The position numbers and the translations under genes are program-made. From Lingula anatina (Eukaryota > Brachiopoda > Lingulata > Lingulida > Lingulidae): a stretch of 62,000 nt of DNA. Below the pieces are notes generated by a model. The model saw nothing but the letters and a program-made list of their open reading frames with translations, was not told where the DNA came from and did not search any database. Location of the stretch: positions 113,481-175,480 of the forward strand of contig NW_019775499.1 of assembly GCF_001039355.2 (NCBI RefSeq), in the 5' to 3' direction. Of this stretch, positions 34,401-48,701 are shown in pieces; the stretch's first letter is position 1; every line of letters starts with the position of its first letter.

Positions 34401-37400
34401 TTGAATATTGAGTGGGGTTGAATACAGGGTACTCGTCATTGACATCGATAACATGGGCATCCACGGACAGAGTTCCAGTTTTTTGTGGCTCCCCTCCGTC
34501 CGTTGCTAGAATACGGAATGAAATGATGTCCTCCATTTCTCTATCCAGATCTCCTGACACCCTGATTTCCCCGCTTTGATCGTTTACGCTGAAAGGCACA
34601 CTACCGGTACTCTGTAAGTGGTATGAAACCATGTTCTCAGGGGGAGTGTCGTTATCTGTGGCCATAGCAGTGTAAATAAGAGTGTCAGTTGGTGTCCCTT
34701 CAGTAACATTCAGTGATATGTATGTCGGGTCAAACTTTGGAGCAAAGATATTTTTTCTTGCCAGCTTGACGGTGTACATGTACATGTGCACGCCGGTTGT
34801 ATTTTCATAAAAATCTACAATCTGTAGTAACGAATTGTCGTTTATTTTGCCAATCCACATATTGTAGTCAGGTAATATTGTTTTTCCATCGGAACGAGTA
34901 ACAGAGTCGACATCTAGTGATAAATCTTCACTGAATTCAGTTCTGGCATAAATCCAACCGCTGCTGTCCGACTTCACTGTTAACTGTAAAAAGATAGATT
35001 ATATTAACAACAGATTGTTTAATAAAGATTACGTGCATTACCTGGTTTATTTCATATCAAAAAGTGAGCGTTAACAGGCCTACTGTATACATGTCTATAT
35101 GTTTTCACTTGCCAAGAAGAATTTAAAAAATTCAGATAAATAATTTCTGATCTTCATTAAGAAATATGCCAATGAACACATAGTAATTTTTCTTTAGGAG
35201 TTTAAAAGCTTTTACTGCCATTGTGGTACCTTTATTTCTTTGCCTCCATTAAACTGAACATGAGTTATGTTTGCAGACGACACAGGGTATGGGTTGTTTC
35301 CGTCGTGACTGGTGTATATAAAATTGGGAAGTAAATCCAAACTCATGTCTGGCACGACCAAGAAGTCCGGAATGCCGTCGTCTGGTTCCACACGAACGAC
35401 ATGTAGAAGCTCGTGAAATTCAACGGAATCTAAAACTGATAACTGAGGGTCTCCTAAAAAACAAATTAATATTTCACATTCAATTTGAGTGGACATACAT
35501 TTTTGTGAGTCGAAATTCTGTGAGGTTGGCGGTTAAATTTCACGAAGCGGGTAAAACAGCGAGAAGGCCGCAGGAGATTGAAAGATATAAAGGGAGAGAT
35601 GGAGAAAATGGGACTGGAAATAGTGAATAAATAATATGAAAGAAAAAAAGGTTTTGTACTTTCTACCTCGGGTAGCAACAAAAACAGAAGTCAATACAAT
35701 CGTCACAATTGTACTGCCCTTTCTGTAAATGTTAGACATTTCTGCTTATGAATAAATAACATAGGATATACCTATTTCAACCCACAATATCTATTCAGAA
35801 TACACACTTATATTTATCAATAATATCAAAAACAGTATAAAATCTTAAGATATTACCTAATGGATTGATATTCTCGAACGTCGCCGAATAATTAGAAAAT
35901 CTTCCTGGTAGCGATGACGTCATCATCCATCTCGCCATTTTTGTAGTATTTGGTAGTATGTCTCCAAAATTCACAGTCAAGGACGTCGAAATCGGTTCTG
36001 CCCCCAACTGAGCGCCAGTGATTTTGAAACTGATAAGTAGTCCCTTCTCGTTATCAATAATTTCAGGCTGAGCTGACGTGATCTGCATTTGGTTTGCGGA
36101 ACCATACCCTGTATTTGAAACCAGTACCCCCAGCGAGAATGGGACCGATGGTTCAACAACATCTGGAAAAAGTCAACGAAAGTGTCTTATTAACCTACTA
36201 TGCAATATATATTCGTAAAATGAACTTGCGGAAAAAGCGACAGATGAGAGGAGTTCTCATTTTCTAAAGCTGCACTTTGAAAGTCTTTCAGTTTTTTTTT
36301 GTACTCATCTTAGCCAATGCAATTACGCCAATTTCCGCAATGGCTTTCAACTGCCAATCCTCTTCATACTGCTGCTCAACTGACACGTCACTGAAATAAT
36401 AAATATCTGCCGCCTCTACAATGTAAAAATGATTTTGTATACACCAGGTACCTGTTGTGAATGGATCGTCCCCTAGGACATACTTTTCCAAGAAGTAGTT
36501 AATGTGAAGGCGTGGGTCTGGTTTAACGGTCACGGTGTCAGGGAAAAGAGGAACTGTGATTTCTTCTCCGTTGAGTGTATAAAATAGTTTCCCTCCTGCA
36601 AGATACATAAGTAAGGGCTAAATATTGAACATCCTACCACTAAGAACCTATTATGCCAATGAAATGTAAAATAGATGCGAGTATCTAACCAAAGCATTTT
36701 TACAAGTGAAAAATGTTTAAAATACTGTAAATACTCTATTAATTCTATTCTAAACTCGGACATTTACCTTTGAAAGCACCGGATGCCACTATCAATACTT
36801 GCAAACTGTAAACTACTATTAAACACAAATCATTGATTAATTTAATGTACCCATGTCATATTGAGTGTCTTCTTGAGGTGCCGCCTCACTGTAAGGTACT
36901 ATAAGCCAGATAGAGTTTCCCTCTTGTTTTGGAGTAAGGATACCATTTCCAGATACGTCCGTTAATCCGGATAGCTTGGGCTGACCTGAGTATAAAATAT
37001 AATGTGTGATCCAAACTGGTCTTTTTTTAAAAAGAACAACCAAATTTTGGTTCAGGGAAGTTCGGTAAAACGACCCCGTTTTTCTGTTTGTTAATCCTGC
37101 ATGCGAAAAAAAAAGTTGGCATAATTTTCAAATATTAGTTCAACTGTGACCATATCTGTCTGAAAAAGACGTTTTTAAGTATCATGACATAAATAGAATT
37201 AATCGGCATCTAAACTGACGGGCTTTTCTTTAATTACATATAACATGAGCTTTTTGGCCATAAAAGATCACTGGAAAACATTATTCTTATAAAAATGCAT
37301 TACCTATCGAAAACAATTCGGTTGCTCTTTCGCCAGTTTCACTCCGAGTGATTATTATTTCAACTCTAATCTTCTCCAAAGTATTTGTCTCGCCATTTTC

Positions 37401-40400
37401 AATTTCCAGTGTCGCTTCAAACGCATCTCTTGTGAGAACCAATTCCTGCACGATCTGAATCCGAACTTTGGCACAGACACCCCTGCCCTATATTAAAATA
37501 CACACGTTCATAAATATGTTGCAGCTTACAAACATGCAATGCATTTGATTATACCCGTTTTGTTTGATACTTAAAAACCTGTAACCACCGCCCAAAGAGA
37601 AAGATCATCATATTAAAATAAACATTTTGACAGAAACAACATTTTCCAACTTGGAAAACATTGGGGAAATGTAAAAAAAAGAAAAGATTACCGTCTTTGC
37701 GTCTAAAAACTGCTGATTCGCTTCATTGTGCCAATCAAAAATGGTTTGCGCCCCAGCCTAGAGTAAAAATTAAACTGTCTATTTATCTATTTTTCGCCAT
37801 TAGGATTCAATACGTACATTTTGTAAAAAAATGAAATAAAAATATAATAAAAATAAAAAAACACTAGATGGAGTCTTTAATGCAAATCTCTGCAGGCTTG
37901 TTTCCTCTCGTTATGAAATCTAAATTTACTACAGTATTTGCGACAAACGTTGTACACCCTTTTAATATCATTGATATGTAACACAGCTTTAATACATTTT
38001 TTATCTCTCAAGATATTCTTTAAAAACGTGTTAAGGAAAAAGTAGTAATCAAACTACCCATTTGAACTAACATCTTTTGCGGTCCGTGTATCGTTGGTGA
38101 TTCTGTTCATACGTTCTAACGCCTTGTTATAACTGATGACTCCTTGCCCTTCAAGTATTCCATTTTCCCAGTTAGTCAAGGAATTATTTAGCCTCGTGAC
38201 AAACTTTTCCATCATGACTTCAGACATGTTTGTTGGATTAGTTCCTCGAACGGAATCTAGTTCAGCTCTAGTTATCAGATGGCCGCCGTCACTGTCGTCT
38301 GCCAGCAGAGGTCGGAGTTGATTTTTCCACCACACGTTGGCGTCCACAAATTGCCTTAAATGATATACAAATGCGTATTTAGATATAGAGAAAAAAGGTT
38401 TCTAAAACGATGGAAATTGAAAAGAACATATGGCAGATAACAGAAAGCCATTTGCCAATTGCACGTGAGTGCTATGCATTTAAAATCTAGAAAAATCCTG
38501 ATATATTATATAAAATATAAGTGAAATAATTTCCTCCTTTAAAGATATACTTACCACTGTTCTGGTTCATCAACGAACATGAGCATCAACTGAACCAGAT
38601 TCTGGAGCGACTGAACCCTGTAGGCTAAGATGGGAGCGACCTCTTCTTTTGTAAGTAAACTTATAGCCCTCCGTCTTCTTTCATATGACACTGACGGTAA
38701 ACATGCGTCTCCAATCGTTTCTATACACCTGATTGATGATAAATAATATCAAGTTCAAAATCGACCCGAATTTTAAACAGATTCTTATCTGAATCTCATA
38801 TAGCTATGTGTAAAAATCACAATCTCCTATAAATATATATGATGTCAATCTTATCAGCATATAGAGCTTCCTTTTAGCCCTGCGTCAATACATTTCTGCG
38901 CTGACTTTTTGGATGCAATTGCGCACGTACTGCTAGGCTGGTAATTGTCTCACCATTATATACAGATAATCGTATCTGCCGACGCGATTTAAAACGTCCT
39001 TTTCTGCTTAACTTGGCAAAGTTAAGCATAACGTTTTCTATGGTCATTTCCTTCCCATTTTATCTTTTTTTTCTTCAGCACTTACTAGTATATGTTAGTT
39101 CTATCTTACCTTAGGCCTCCCCAAATTGACGACAGGACAGACAAAGCGGGAACACAGGCAAAAACGACGTCTGCTACATCCTTTGCCCAGCCCACTGCGC
39201 CGCCGTTTCCTAGAGCTCCTGGACGAGCCTTTGTTCCAATGGTGTAGCCACAACTGAACGGGACTACGAAATAAAGATAACGCGTCTTATGCAACGTTCA
39301 TCTTACACGCATGTATCTATGCAAAAAGGACGCACAAACCAATTGAGTTATATCGAAAAAAACGTTAGGTGGATAAAAAAATATAATAAAATTTGTCAAG
39401 AATAATTTGTTGTAATTATAAGGTACATGTATGTTGCTTATAAATTTTTGCAGTATAGACTCAACAGCTATGGTAGTTACAGCGTGACAAAAATCATGAA
39501 AGAAAAAAAAAGCATTCAGTTGGTAAAATTGTGAACTTTTCGCCTTCGGTCCAAAATGAATGAAGCTGCAATTTTTTAATATTCGGTAAAACTAAGTTCA
39601 ATTATGTTGTATCTAAAGGCGGACATTTTGGACCGCAAAGAATCTCTATACTTACAAGGTGGAACGTTTCCAAGTATACAGTCAACAACGTTCAGTACGC
39701 ATTTTTCACAAGACACGTCCTGAGTGACAGTGACGGTAAGACTGGAAGAACCTAGAATATGGATACAATAGAACGGAATCGAATGCGTAGCACTGAAATT
39801 AATAACAAAATACATGTATGTAGACTTAACGTGATACAGTGCATATAGCGTCGTATAGTTACATAGAAGAATGGACCCTTCAGTGAAAATATGTGGGCCA
39901 ATATGTCACCATTCGTTTTCTAACAATAGAAACATTTATTTCTCCTTGATCAAAATCGACTTAAATAATATGACATACCAATTAAAAGACTAGGACAAAC
40001 TCGAGTATGATGTTCGAAATTTGGCCGATGACGGCCGCACTTAATTGAAGGCCCTTCTGATAAAAAGTGAAACTTTTTAGTGATATAAACATTTAATTAT
40101 GTTGAATATTGATATCCTATATTTACGTAATGCTTACGCCTTAAAAATCTACTAGTCTATACAGTTAACAAATTATTTCCAAACAAATAGTGCACACATT
40201 TCAATTTGTGTGGTTGCAGAGTCAAGCCAAAGGACGTGTACACCAAATATTGTGTAAACCAAAATTTGTGCAAACCAAAATTTGTGCACAAACATGTAGC
40301 TAGCTATTTGTGTTTTTAACAAATGAATGAGAAAGAGAATGTGAGAGCACAAAACTAAATGTATTTACCCGCACAGCAGCCGCCACCACTTGGCCCTCCA

Positions 40401-43400
40401 CCTGGCCCTCCACCTCCGCGAGGAGGATTTATTATTATCGAGATACAAGCCGGTCTTGCGGTTCTGGGTCGAGCAGGCACTGAAAAACTCCTTGTTCTTT
40501 TGGTGTCACAAATGTACGAGTATGAACCACTGAAAGAAAAACCGCTGCTACACCTGCAGTGAGAGAATGAGAATGTATGTATAGATAAACAGCTGATTCA
40601 ATTCACACACACACACACACATACACTGTATTAACAGTTAATATACCCAGCAGATAATGATTATGTCTTTACTAGCTAAACTGCATCATTGACAGCTAAC
40701 GTCCTTGCTAGAGTCGTACAGATCTTTATTTCCATCATGCACCGCAACTAAGAAGCGTATGCATGCGTACGCAGTTAACTTACACAGTGCCTCCAAATGC
40801 CCTTCTTTGCCGAACAACGACAGGGACAAGACCAGTGGCTTCATCAGCCTGCGCCCCACACCCATATACCAGTACAGAAAACTGAACGGACGTATTGGCA
40901 GGAATGCCACCGATAGGACCATCCTGTGCCTGAAAAATGTTTTCATTTGAAGAGCAGTCATGTAGATATATTGACTTGTCTGAGACTGGTAGAAAATAAA
41001 ACAATTTTCACACATTAGACACTAACAGACGTTCTGTTTTTGGCATTGGACGTGAAACTATAAAACTATAAAGGGACCTACACTAATCGATAAACGAGAA
41101 TGCACATTTATGCTAAACTTGGCTTGCATAAAAATGGTTCTTCTGTGCCACATACCTCACCATGCAAACATGAAGCATGGTATGACAAAAGCTGGTAACA
41201 GATTTTCGTTTAAACGCTGGTCTTGCCAACAATCCCAAAAAGTGTGTTTTTGTGTTTTGCAAAGCGCAATCTAATGTGATATATTATTATGACTCTCTCT
41301 TATTCTTTCATTAGATGTATTGCTCACAAAACACTGCAAGACTTATTAGATACTTATAAACAAGAATATTACCATTGCGAATCTCAAGAAAGGGTGTGCG
41401 TTTGCATCTGGCAAAGTGAACTGGAAATCGTCTGCTCGTATGAGACCGTGGTTGCTTACAGTAAACGTTATGCTGTTGCCGTATGCACAACGTTCTAATA
41501 CGTCCAGATCCAGTTCCTTTGGGTCTATGGTGACAACTGGCATTGGAACCTGAGTTTCAAAATCTGCCTCTAAAGTGATGACGTATCTGTCCTCAAACGT
41601 CACTGGTTCTACTCTCCAACTGTGGTAAATAATGTTTTCAGGAGGTCAGTTTGTATACAAGTATTATTAGTGAAACAATCAATTTTTTGTAGACAATAGG
41701 TATAAATAGTAAAAAATAAGGAATTCAATGACATACAAAATTATGTGGTCTCTTCTAATTGAGATTTAAAGAAAAATTGAGTGTTATTTATTATGGTTAT
41801 GATTCCCGAAAATCATTTGATATCGATACGTATGCAATACGCATATTGATATCCACTTAGTCTTACTTGTATGTGACACCAGTTCTCTCCAGAAACATTC
41901 GAACTAAATTTTGGTCTTCATTTGCCGCAATAACTTTGGACAATGGGGTGTGTTTCTCTGCCTCGGCATATACATCATAGAAAGACTCTGCTACATCTTT
42001 GAAAACGGCTATCCCTGAAAATCGTAGAAATTATTATTATTATTTTGTGACCCTGACACTGACGAACCTTTAAATTACTATGAAAATATATTTATGATGA
42101 GGACTACAGAANATATGTGACCGTCTGTGAGGTGTCGTGGTCTGATGCTGACACAGAGCCAACCACCGTGCCTATAATAGCAGCTTCCGCTATCGAGAAA
42201 CTGTTGACGTCAGCATCAAATACAGGGGCGTTGCGATTTACAGGTGTTACTTCAATGGTCACTTGTGCGAGCACAGGGCTGCGCCTCGGGGGAATTCCAC
42301 GATCTTCAGCAAATATCTCCAACACATAAGGCGACAAAGAGGTGTTTAACGAAGACGCCACCCGTAATTCACCAGTGTCGGGATCAATTTCGAATGTTCC
42401 ATCTGGATTGTTTATGCCGTATGTAAGCTGGCCATTGGAACCGCTATCTCGGTCTGTAGCCGATACTTGAACAATTGAATATGATACTGGCGCATCAACC
42501 TCTAAGTTTGTTGAATATTGAGTGGGGTTGAATACAGGGTACTCGTCATTGACATCGATAACATCCACATCCACGGACAGAGTTCCAGTTTTTTGTGGCT
42601 CCCCTCCGTCCGTTGCTAGAAAACGGAATGAAATGATGTCCTCCATTTCTCTATCCAGATCTCCTGACACCCTGATTTCCCCGCTTTGATCGTTTACGCT
42701 GAAAGGCACACTACCGGTACTCTGTAAGTGGTATGAAACCATGTTCTCAGGGGGAGTGTCGTTATCTGTGGCCATAGCAGTGTAAATAAGAGTGTCAGTT
42801 GGTGTCCCTTCAGTAACATTCAGTGATATGTATGTCGGGTCAAACTTTGGAGCAAAGATATTTTTTCTTGCCAGTTTGACGGTGTACATGTACATGTGCA
42901 CGCCGGTTGTATTTTCATAAAAATCTACAATCTGTAGTAACGAATTGTCGTTGATTTTGCCAATCCACATATTGTAGTCAGGTAATATTGTTTTTCCATC
43001 GGAACGAGTAACAGAGTCGACATCTAGTGATAAATCTTCACTGAATTCAGTTCTGGCATAAATCCAACCGCTGCTGTCCGACTTCACCGTTAACTGTAAA
43101 AAGATAGATTATATTAACAACAGATTGTTTAATAAAGATTACATGCATTACCTGGTTTATTTCATATCAAAAAGTGAGCGTTAATAGGCCTACTGTATAT
43201 ATCTATATGTTTTCACTTGCCAAGAAGAATAAAAAAATTCGGAAAAATAATTTCTGATCTTCATTAAGAAATATGCCAATGAACACAGAGTAATTTTTCT
43301 TAAGGAGTTTAAAAGCTTTTAATGCCATTGCAGTACCTTTATTTCTTTGCCACCATTAAACTGAATATGAGTTATGTTTGCAGACGACACAGGGTATGGG

Positions 43401-46400
43401 TTGTTTCCGTCGTGACTGGTGTATATAAAATTGGGAAGTAAATCCAAACTCATGTCTGGCACGACCAAGAAGTCCGGAATGCCGTCGTCTGGTTCCACAC
43501 GAACGACATGTAGAAGCTCGTGAAATTCAACGGAATCTAAAACTGATAACTGAGGGTCTCCTAAAAACAAATTAATATTTCACATTCAATTTGAGTGGAC
43601 ATACATTTTTGTGAGTCGAAATTCTGTTAGGTTGGCGGTTAAATTTCACGAAGCGAGTAAAGCAGCGAGAAGGCCGCAGGAGATTGAAAGATGTAACAGA
43701 GGGAGAGATGGAGAAATAGTGAATAAATAATATGAAAGAAAAAAAGGTTTTGTACTTTCTACCTCGGGTAGCAACAAAAACAGAAGTCAATACCATCGTC
43801 ATAATTGTACTGCCCTTTCTGTAAATGTTAGACATTTCTACTAATGAATAAATAACATGGGATATACCTATTTCAACCCACAATATCTATTCAGAATACA
43901 CACTTATATTTATCAATAATATCAAAAACAGTATAAAATCTTAAGATATTACCTAATGGATTGATATTCTCGAACGTCGCCGAATAATTAGAAAATCTTC
44001 CTGGTAGCGATGACGTCATCATCCATCTCGCCATTTTTGTAGTATTTGGTAGTATGTCTCCAAAGTTCACAGTCAAGGACGTCGAAATCGGTTCTGCCCC
44101 CAGCTGAGCGCCAATGATTTTGAAACTGATAAGTAGTCCCTTCTCGTTATCAATAATTTCAGGCTGAGCTGACGTGATCTGCATTTGGTTTGCGGAACCA
44201 TACCCTGTATTTGAAACCAATACCCCCAGCGAGAACGGGACCGATGGTTCAACAACATCTAGAAAAATTCAACAAAAGTGTCTTATTAACCTACTATGCA
44301 AGGCTTACGGTGAATATATTTGTAAATGTACTTGCGGAAAAAAGCGACAGATGAGAGGAGTTCTCATTTTCTAAAGCTGCATTTTGAAAGTCTTTCAGTT
44401 TTTTTTGTACTCATCTTAGCCAATGCAATTACGCCAATTTCCGCAATGGCTTTCAGCTGCCAATCCTCTTCATACTGCTGCTCAACTGACACGTCACTAA
44501 AATAATAAATATCTGCCGCCTCTACAATGTAAAAATGATTTTGTATACACCAGGTACCTGTTGTGAATGGATCGTCCCCTAAGACATACTTTTCCAAGAA
44601 GTAGTTAATGTGAAGGCGTGGGTCTGGTTTAACGGTCACGGTGTCAGGGAAAAGAGGAACTGTGATTTCTTCTCCGTTAAGTGTATAAAATAGTTTCCCT
44701 CCTGCAAGATAAGTAAGGGCTAAATATTGAACATCCTACCACCAATTATACCAATGAAATGTAAAATAGATGCGAGTATCCAATCAAAGCATTTTTACAA
44801 GTGAAAAATGTTTAAAATACTGTAAATACTCTATTAATTCTATTCTAAACTCGGATTTTTTTCAAACAAATATTAGTCATTGATTTCCACCATAATGCAT
44901 TTACTTTCGAAAGCACCGGATGCCACTATCAATACTTGCAAACTGTAAACTACTATTAAACACAAATCATTGATTAATTTAATGTACCCATGTCATATTG
45001 AGTGTCCTCTTGAGGTGCCGCCTCACTGTAAGGTACTATAAGCCAGATAGAGCTTCCCTCTTGTTTTGGAGTAAGGGTACCATTTCCAGACACGTCCGTT
45101 AATCCGGATAGCTTGGGCTGACCTGAGTATAAAATATAATATGTGATCCAAACTGGTCTTTTTTTAAAAAAGAACAACCACAGGGAAGTTCGGTAAAACG
45201 ACCCCGTTTTTCTGTTTGTTAATCCTGCATACGAAAAAAAAAAGTTGGCATAATTTTTAAATATAAGTTCAACTGTGACCATATCTGTCTGAAAAAGACG
45301 TTTTTAAGTATCATGACATAAACAGAATTAATCGGCATCTAAATTGACGGGCTTTTCTTTAATTACATATAACATGAGCATTTTGGCCATAAGAGATTAC
45401 TGGATATCATTATTCTTACAAAAAAAAAAAAAAAAAAAAAAAANTCACTGGAAAACATTATTCTTATAAAAATGCATTACCTATCGAAAACAATTCGGTT
45501 GCTCTTTCGCCAGTTTCACTCCGAGTGATTATTATTTCAACTCTAATCTTCTCCAAAGTATTTGTCTCGCCATTTTCAATTTCCAGTGTCGCTTCAAACG
45601 CATCTCTTGTGAGAACCAATTCCTGCACGATCTGGATCCGAACTTTGGCACAGACACCCCTGCCCTATAAAAATACACATGTTCATAAATATGTTGCAGC
45701 TTAAAACATGTAATACACTTGATTATACCCGTTTTGTTTGATACTTAAAAACCTGTAACCATAGAGAAAGATCATCATATTCAAATAAACATTTTGACAG
45801 AAACAACATTTTCCAACTGTGAAAACATTGGGGAAATGTAAAAAAAAGAAATGGTTACCGTCTTTGCGTCTAAAAACTGCTGATTCGCTTCATTGTGCCA
45901 ATCAAAAATGGTTTGCGCCCCCGCCTAGAGTAAAAATAAAACTGTCTATTTATCTATTTTTCGCCAATGAAACATATGTGTCTTATAACATTAGGATTCA
46001 ATGCGCACATTTTGTAAAAAAAAATGAAATAAAAAAATATAATAAAAATAAAAAAAACACTAGATGGAGTCCTTAGTGCAAATCTCTGCAGGCTTGTTTC
46101 CTCTCGTTATGAAATCTAAATTTACTACAGTATTTGCGACAAACATTGTACACCCTTTTAATATCATTGATATGTAACACAGCTTTAATACATTTTTTAT
46201 CTCTCAAGACATTCTTTAAAAACGTGTTAAGGAAAAAGTTGTAATCAAACTACCCATTTGAACTAACATCTTTTGCGGTCCGTGTATCGTTGGTGATTCT
46301 GTTCATACGTTCTAACGCCTTGTTATAACTGATGACTCCTTGCCCTTCAAGTATTCCATTTTCCCAGTTAGTCAAGGAATTATTTAGCCTCGTGACAAAC

Positions 46401-48670
46401 TTTTCCATCATGACTTCAGACATGTTTGTTGGATTAGTTCCTCGAACGGAATCTAGTTCAGCTCTAGTTATCAGATGGCCGCCGTCACTGTCGTCTGCCA
46501 GCAGAGGTCGGAGTTGATTTTTCCACCACACGTTGGCGTCCACAAATTGCCTTAAATGATATACAAATGCGTATTTAGATATAGAGAAAAAAGGTTTCGA
46601 AAACGATGGAAATTGAAAAGAACATATGGCAGATAACAGAAAGCTATTTACCAATTGCATGTGAGCGCTATGCATTTAAAATCTAGAAAAATCCTGATAT
46701 ATTACATAAAATATAAGTGAAATAATTTCCTCCTTTAAAGATATACTTACCACTGTTCTGGTTCATCAACGAACATGAGCATCAACTGAACCAGATTCTG
46801 GAGCGACTGAACCCTGTAGGCTAAGATGGGAGCGACCTCTTCTTTTGTAAGTAAACTTATTGCCCTTCGTCTTCTTTCATATGACACTGACGGCAAACAT
46901 GCGTCTCCAATCGTTTCTATACACCTGATTCATGATAAATAATATCAAGTTCAAAATCGACCCAAATTTAAAACAGATTCTTATCTGAATCTCATATAGC
47001 TATGTGTAAAAATCCCAATCTCCTATTAATATAGAAAATGTCAATCTTATCATCATATACAGCTTCACTTTAGCCCCTTCGTCAATGTACTTCTGCGCTT
47101 ACTTTGAGAATTGCGCACGTACTGCTAGGCTGGTAATTGTCTCACCATTATATACTGACAATCGCATCTGCTCACGCGATTTAAAACGCCCTTTAAACAG
47201 GGTTGGCTGTTGTACAAGTTTTCTATGGTCATTTCATTTCCATCCTATCTTTTTTTTTTTAGCACTTACCAGTATATATAAGTTTTAGCTTACCTTATGC
47301 CTCCCCAAATAGACGACAGGACAGACAAAGCGGGAACACAGGCAAAAACAACGTCTGCTACATCCTTTGCCCAGCCCACTGCACCGCCGTTTCCTAGAGC
47401 TCCTGGACGAGCCTTTGTTCCGATGGTATAGCCACAACTGAACGGGACTACAAAATAAAGATAACGTTCATCTTACACGCATGTATCTATGCAAAAAGGA
47501 CGCACAAACCAATTAGTAATTACAGCGTGACAAAAATCATGAAAGAAAAAAAAAGCATTCAGTTGGTAAAATTGTGAACTTTTCGCCTTTGGTCCAAAAT
47601 GAATGAAGCTGCAGTTTTTTAATATTGGGTAAAACTAAGTTTAATTATGTTGTATCTAAAGGCGGACATTTTGGACCGCAAAGAATCACTATACTTACAA
47701 GGTGGAACGTTTCCAAGTATACAGTCGACAACGTTCAGTACGCATTTTTCACAAGACACGTCCTGAGTGACAGTGACGGTAAGACTGGAAGAACCTAGAA
47801 TATGGATACAATAGAACGGAATCGAATGTGCAGCACTGAAATTAATAACAAAATACATGTATGTAGACTTAACGTGATACAGTGCATATAGCGTCGTATA
47901 GTTACACAGAAGAGTGGACCCTTGAGTGAAAATATGTGGGCCAATATGTTACCACTCGTATTCTAACAATATAAACATTTATGTCTCCTTGATCAAAATC
48001 GACTTAAATAATATGACATACCAATTAAAAGACTAGGACAAACTCAAGTATGATGTTCGAAATTTGGCCGATGACGGCCGCACTTATTGAAGGCCCTTGT
48101 GATAAAAAAGTGAAACTTTTTAGTGATATAAACATTTAATTATGTTGAATATTGATATCCTATATTTACGTAATGCTTACGCCTGAAAAATCTACAAGTC
48201 TTATACAGTTTATGAATTATTTCCAAACAAATAATGCACACATTTCAATTTGTGTGGTTGCAAAGAGTCAAGCCAAAAGACGTGTAAACCAAGTATTGTG
48301 TAAACCAAAATTTGTGCAAGCCAAAAGTTGTGCACAAACATGTAGCTATATCTATTTGTGTTTTTATCAAATGAATGAGAAAGAGATTGAGAGAGAACAA
48401 AACTAAATGTATTCACCAGCACAGCAGCCGCCAATTGGCCCTCCACCTGGTCCTCCAACTCCGCGAGGAGGATTAATTATTATCGAGATACAAGCTGGTC
48501 TTGCAGTCCTTGGTCGGGCAGGCACTGAAAAACTCCTTGTTCTTTTGGTGTCACAAATGTACGAGTATGAACCAGTGAAAGAGAAACCGCTGCTACACCT
48601 GCAGTGAGAGAATGAAAATGTATGTATAGATATACAGCTAAGATGATTACAATTCACACACACACAGACA

Positions 48671-48701
<31 letters not shown>

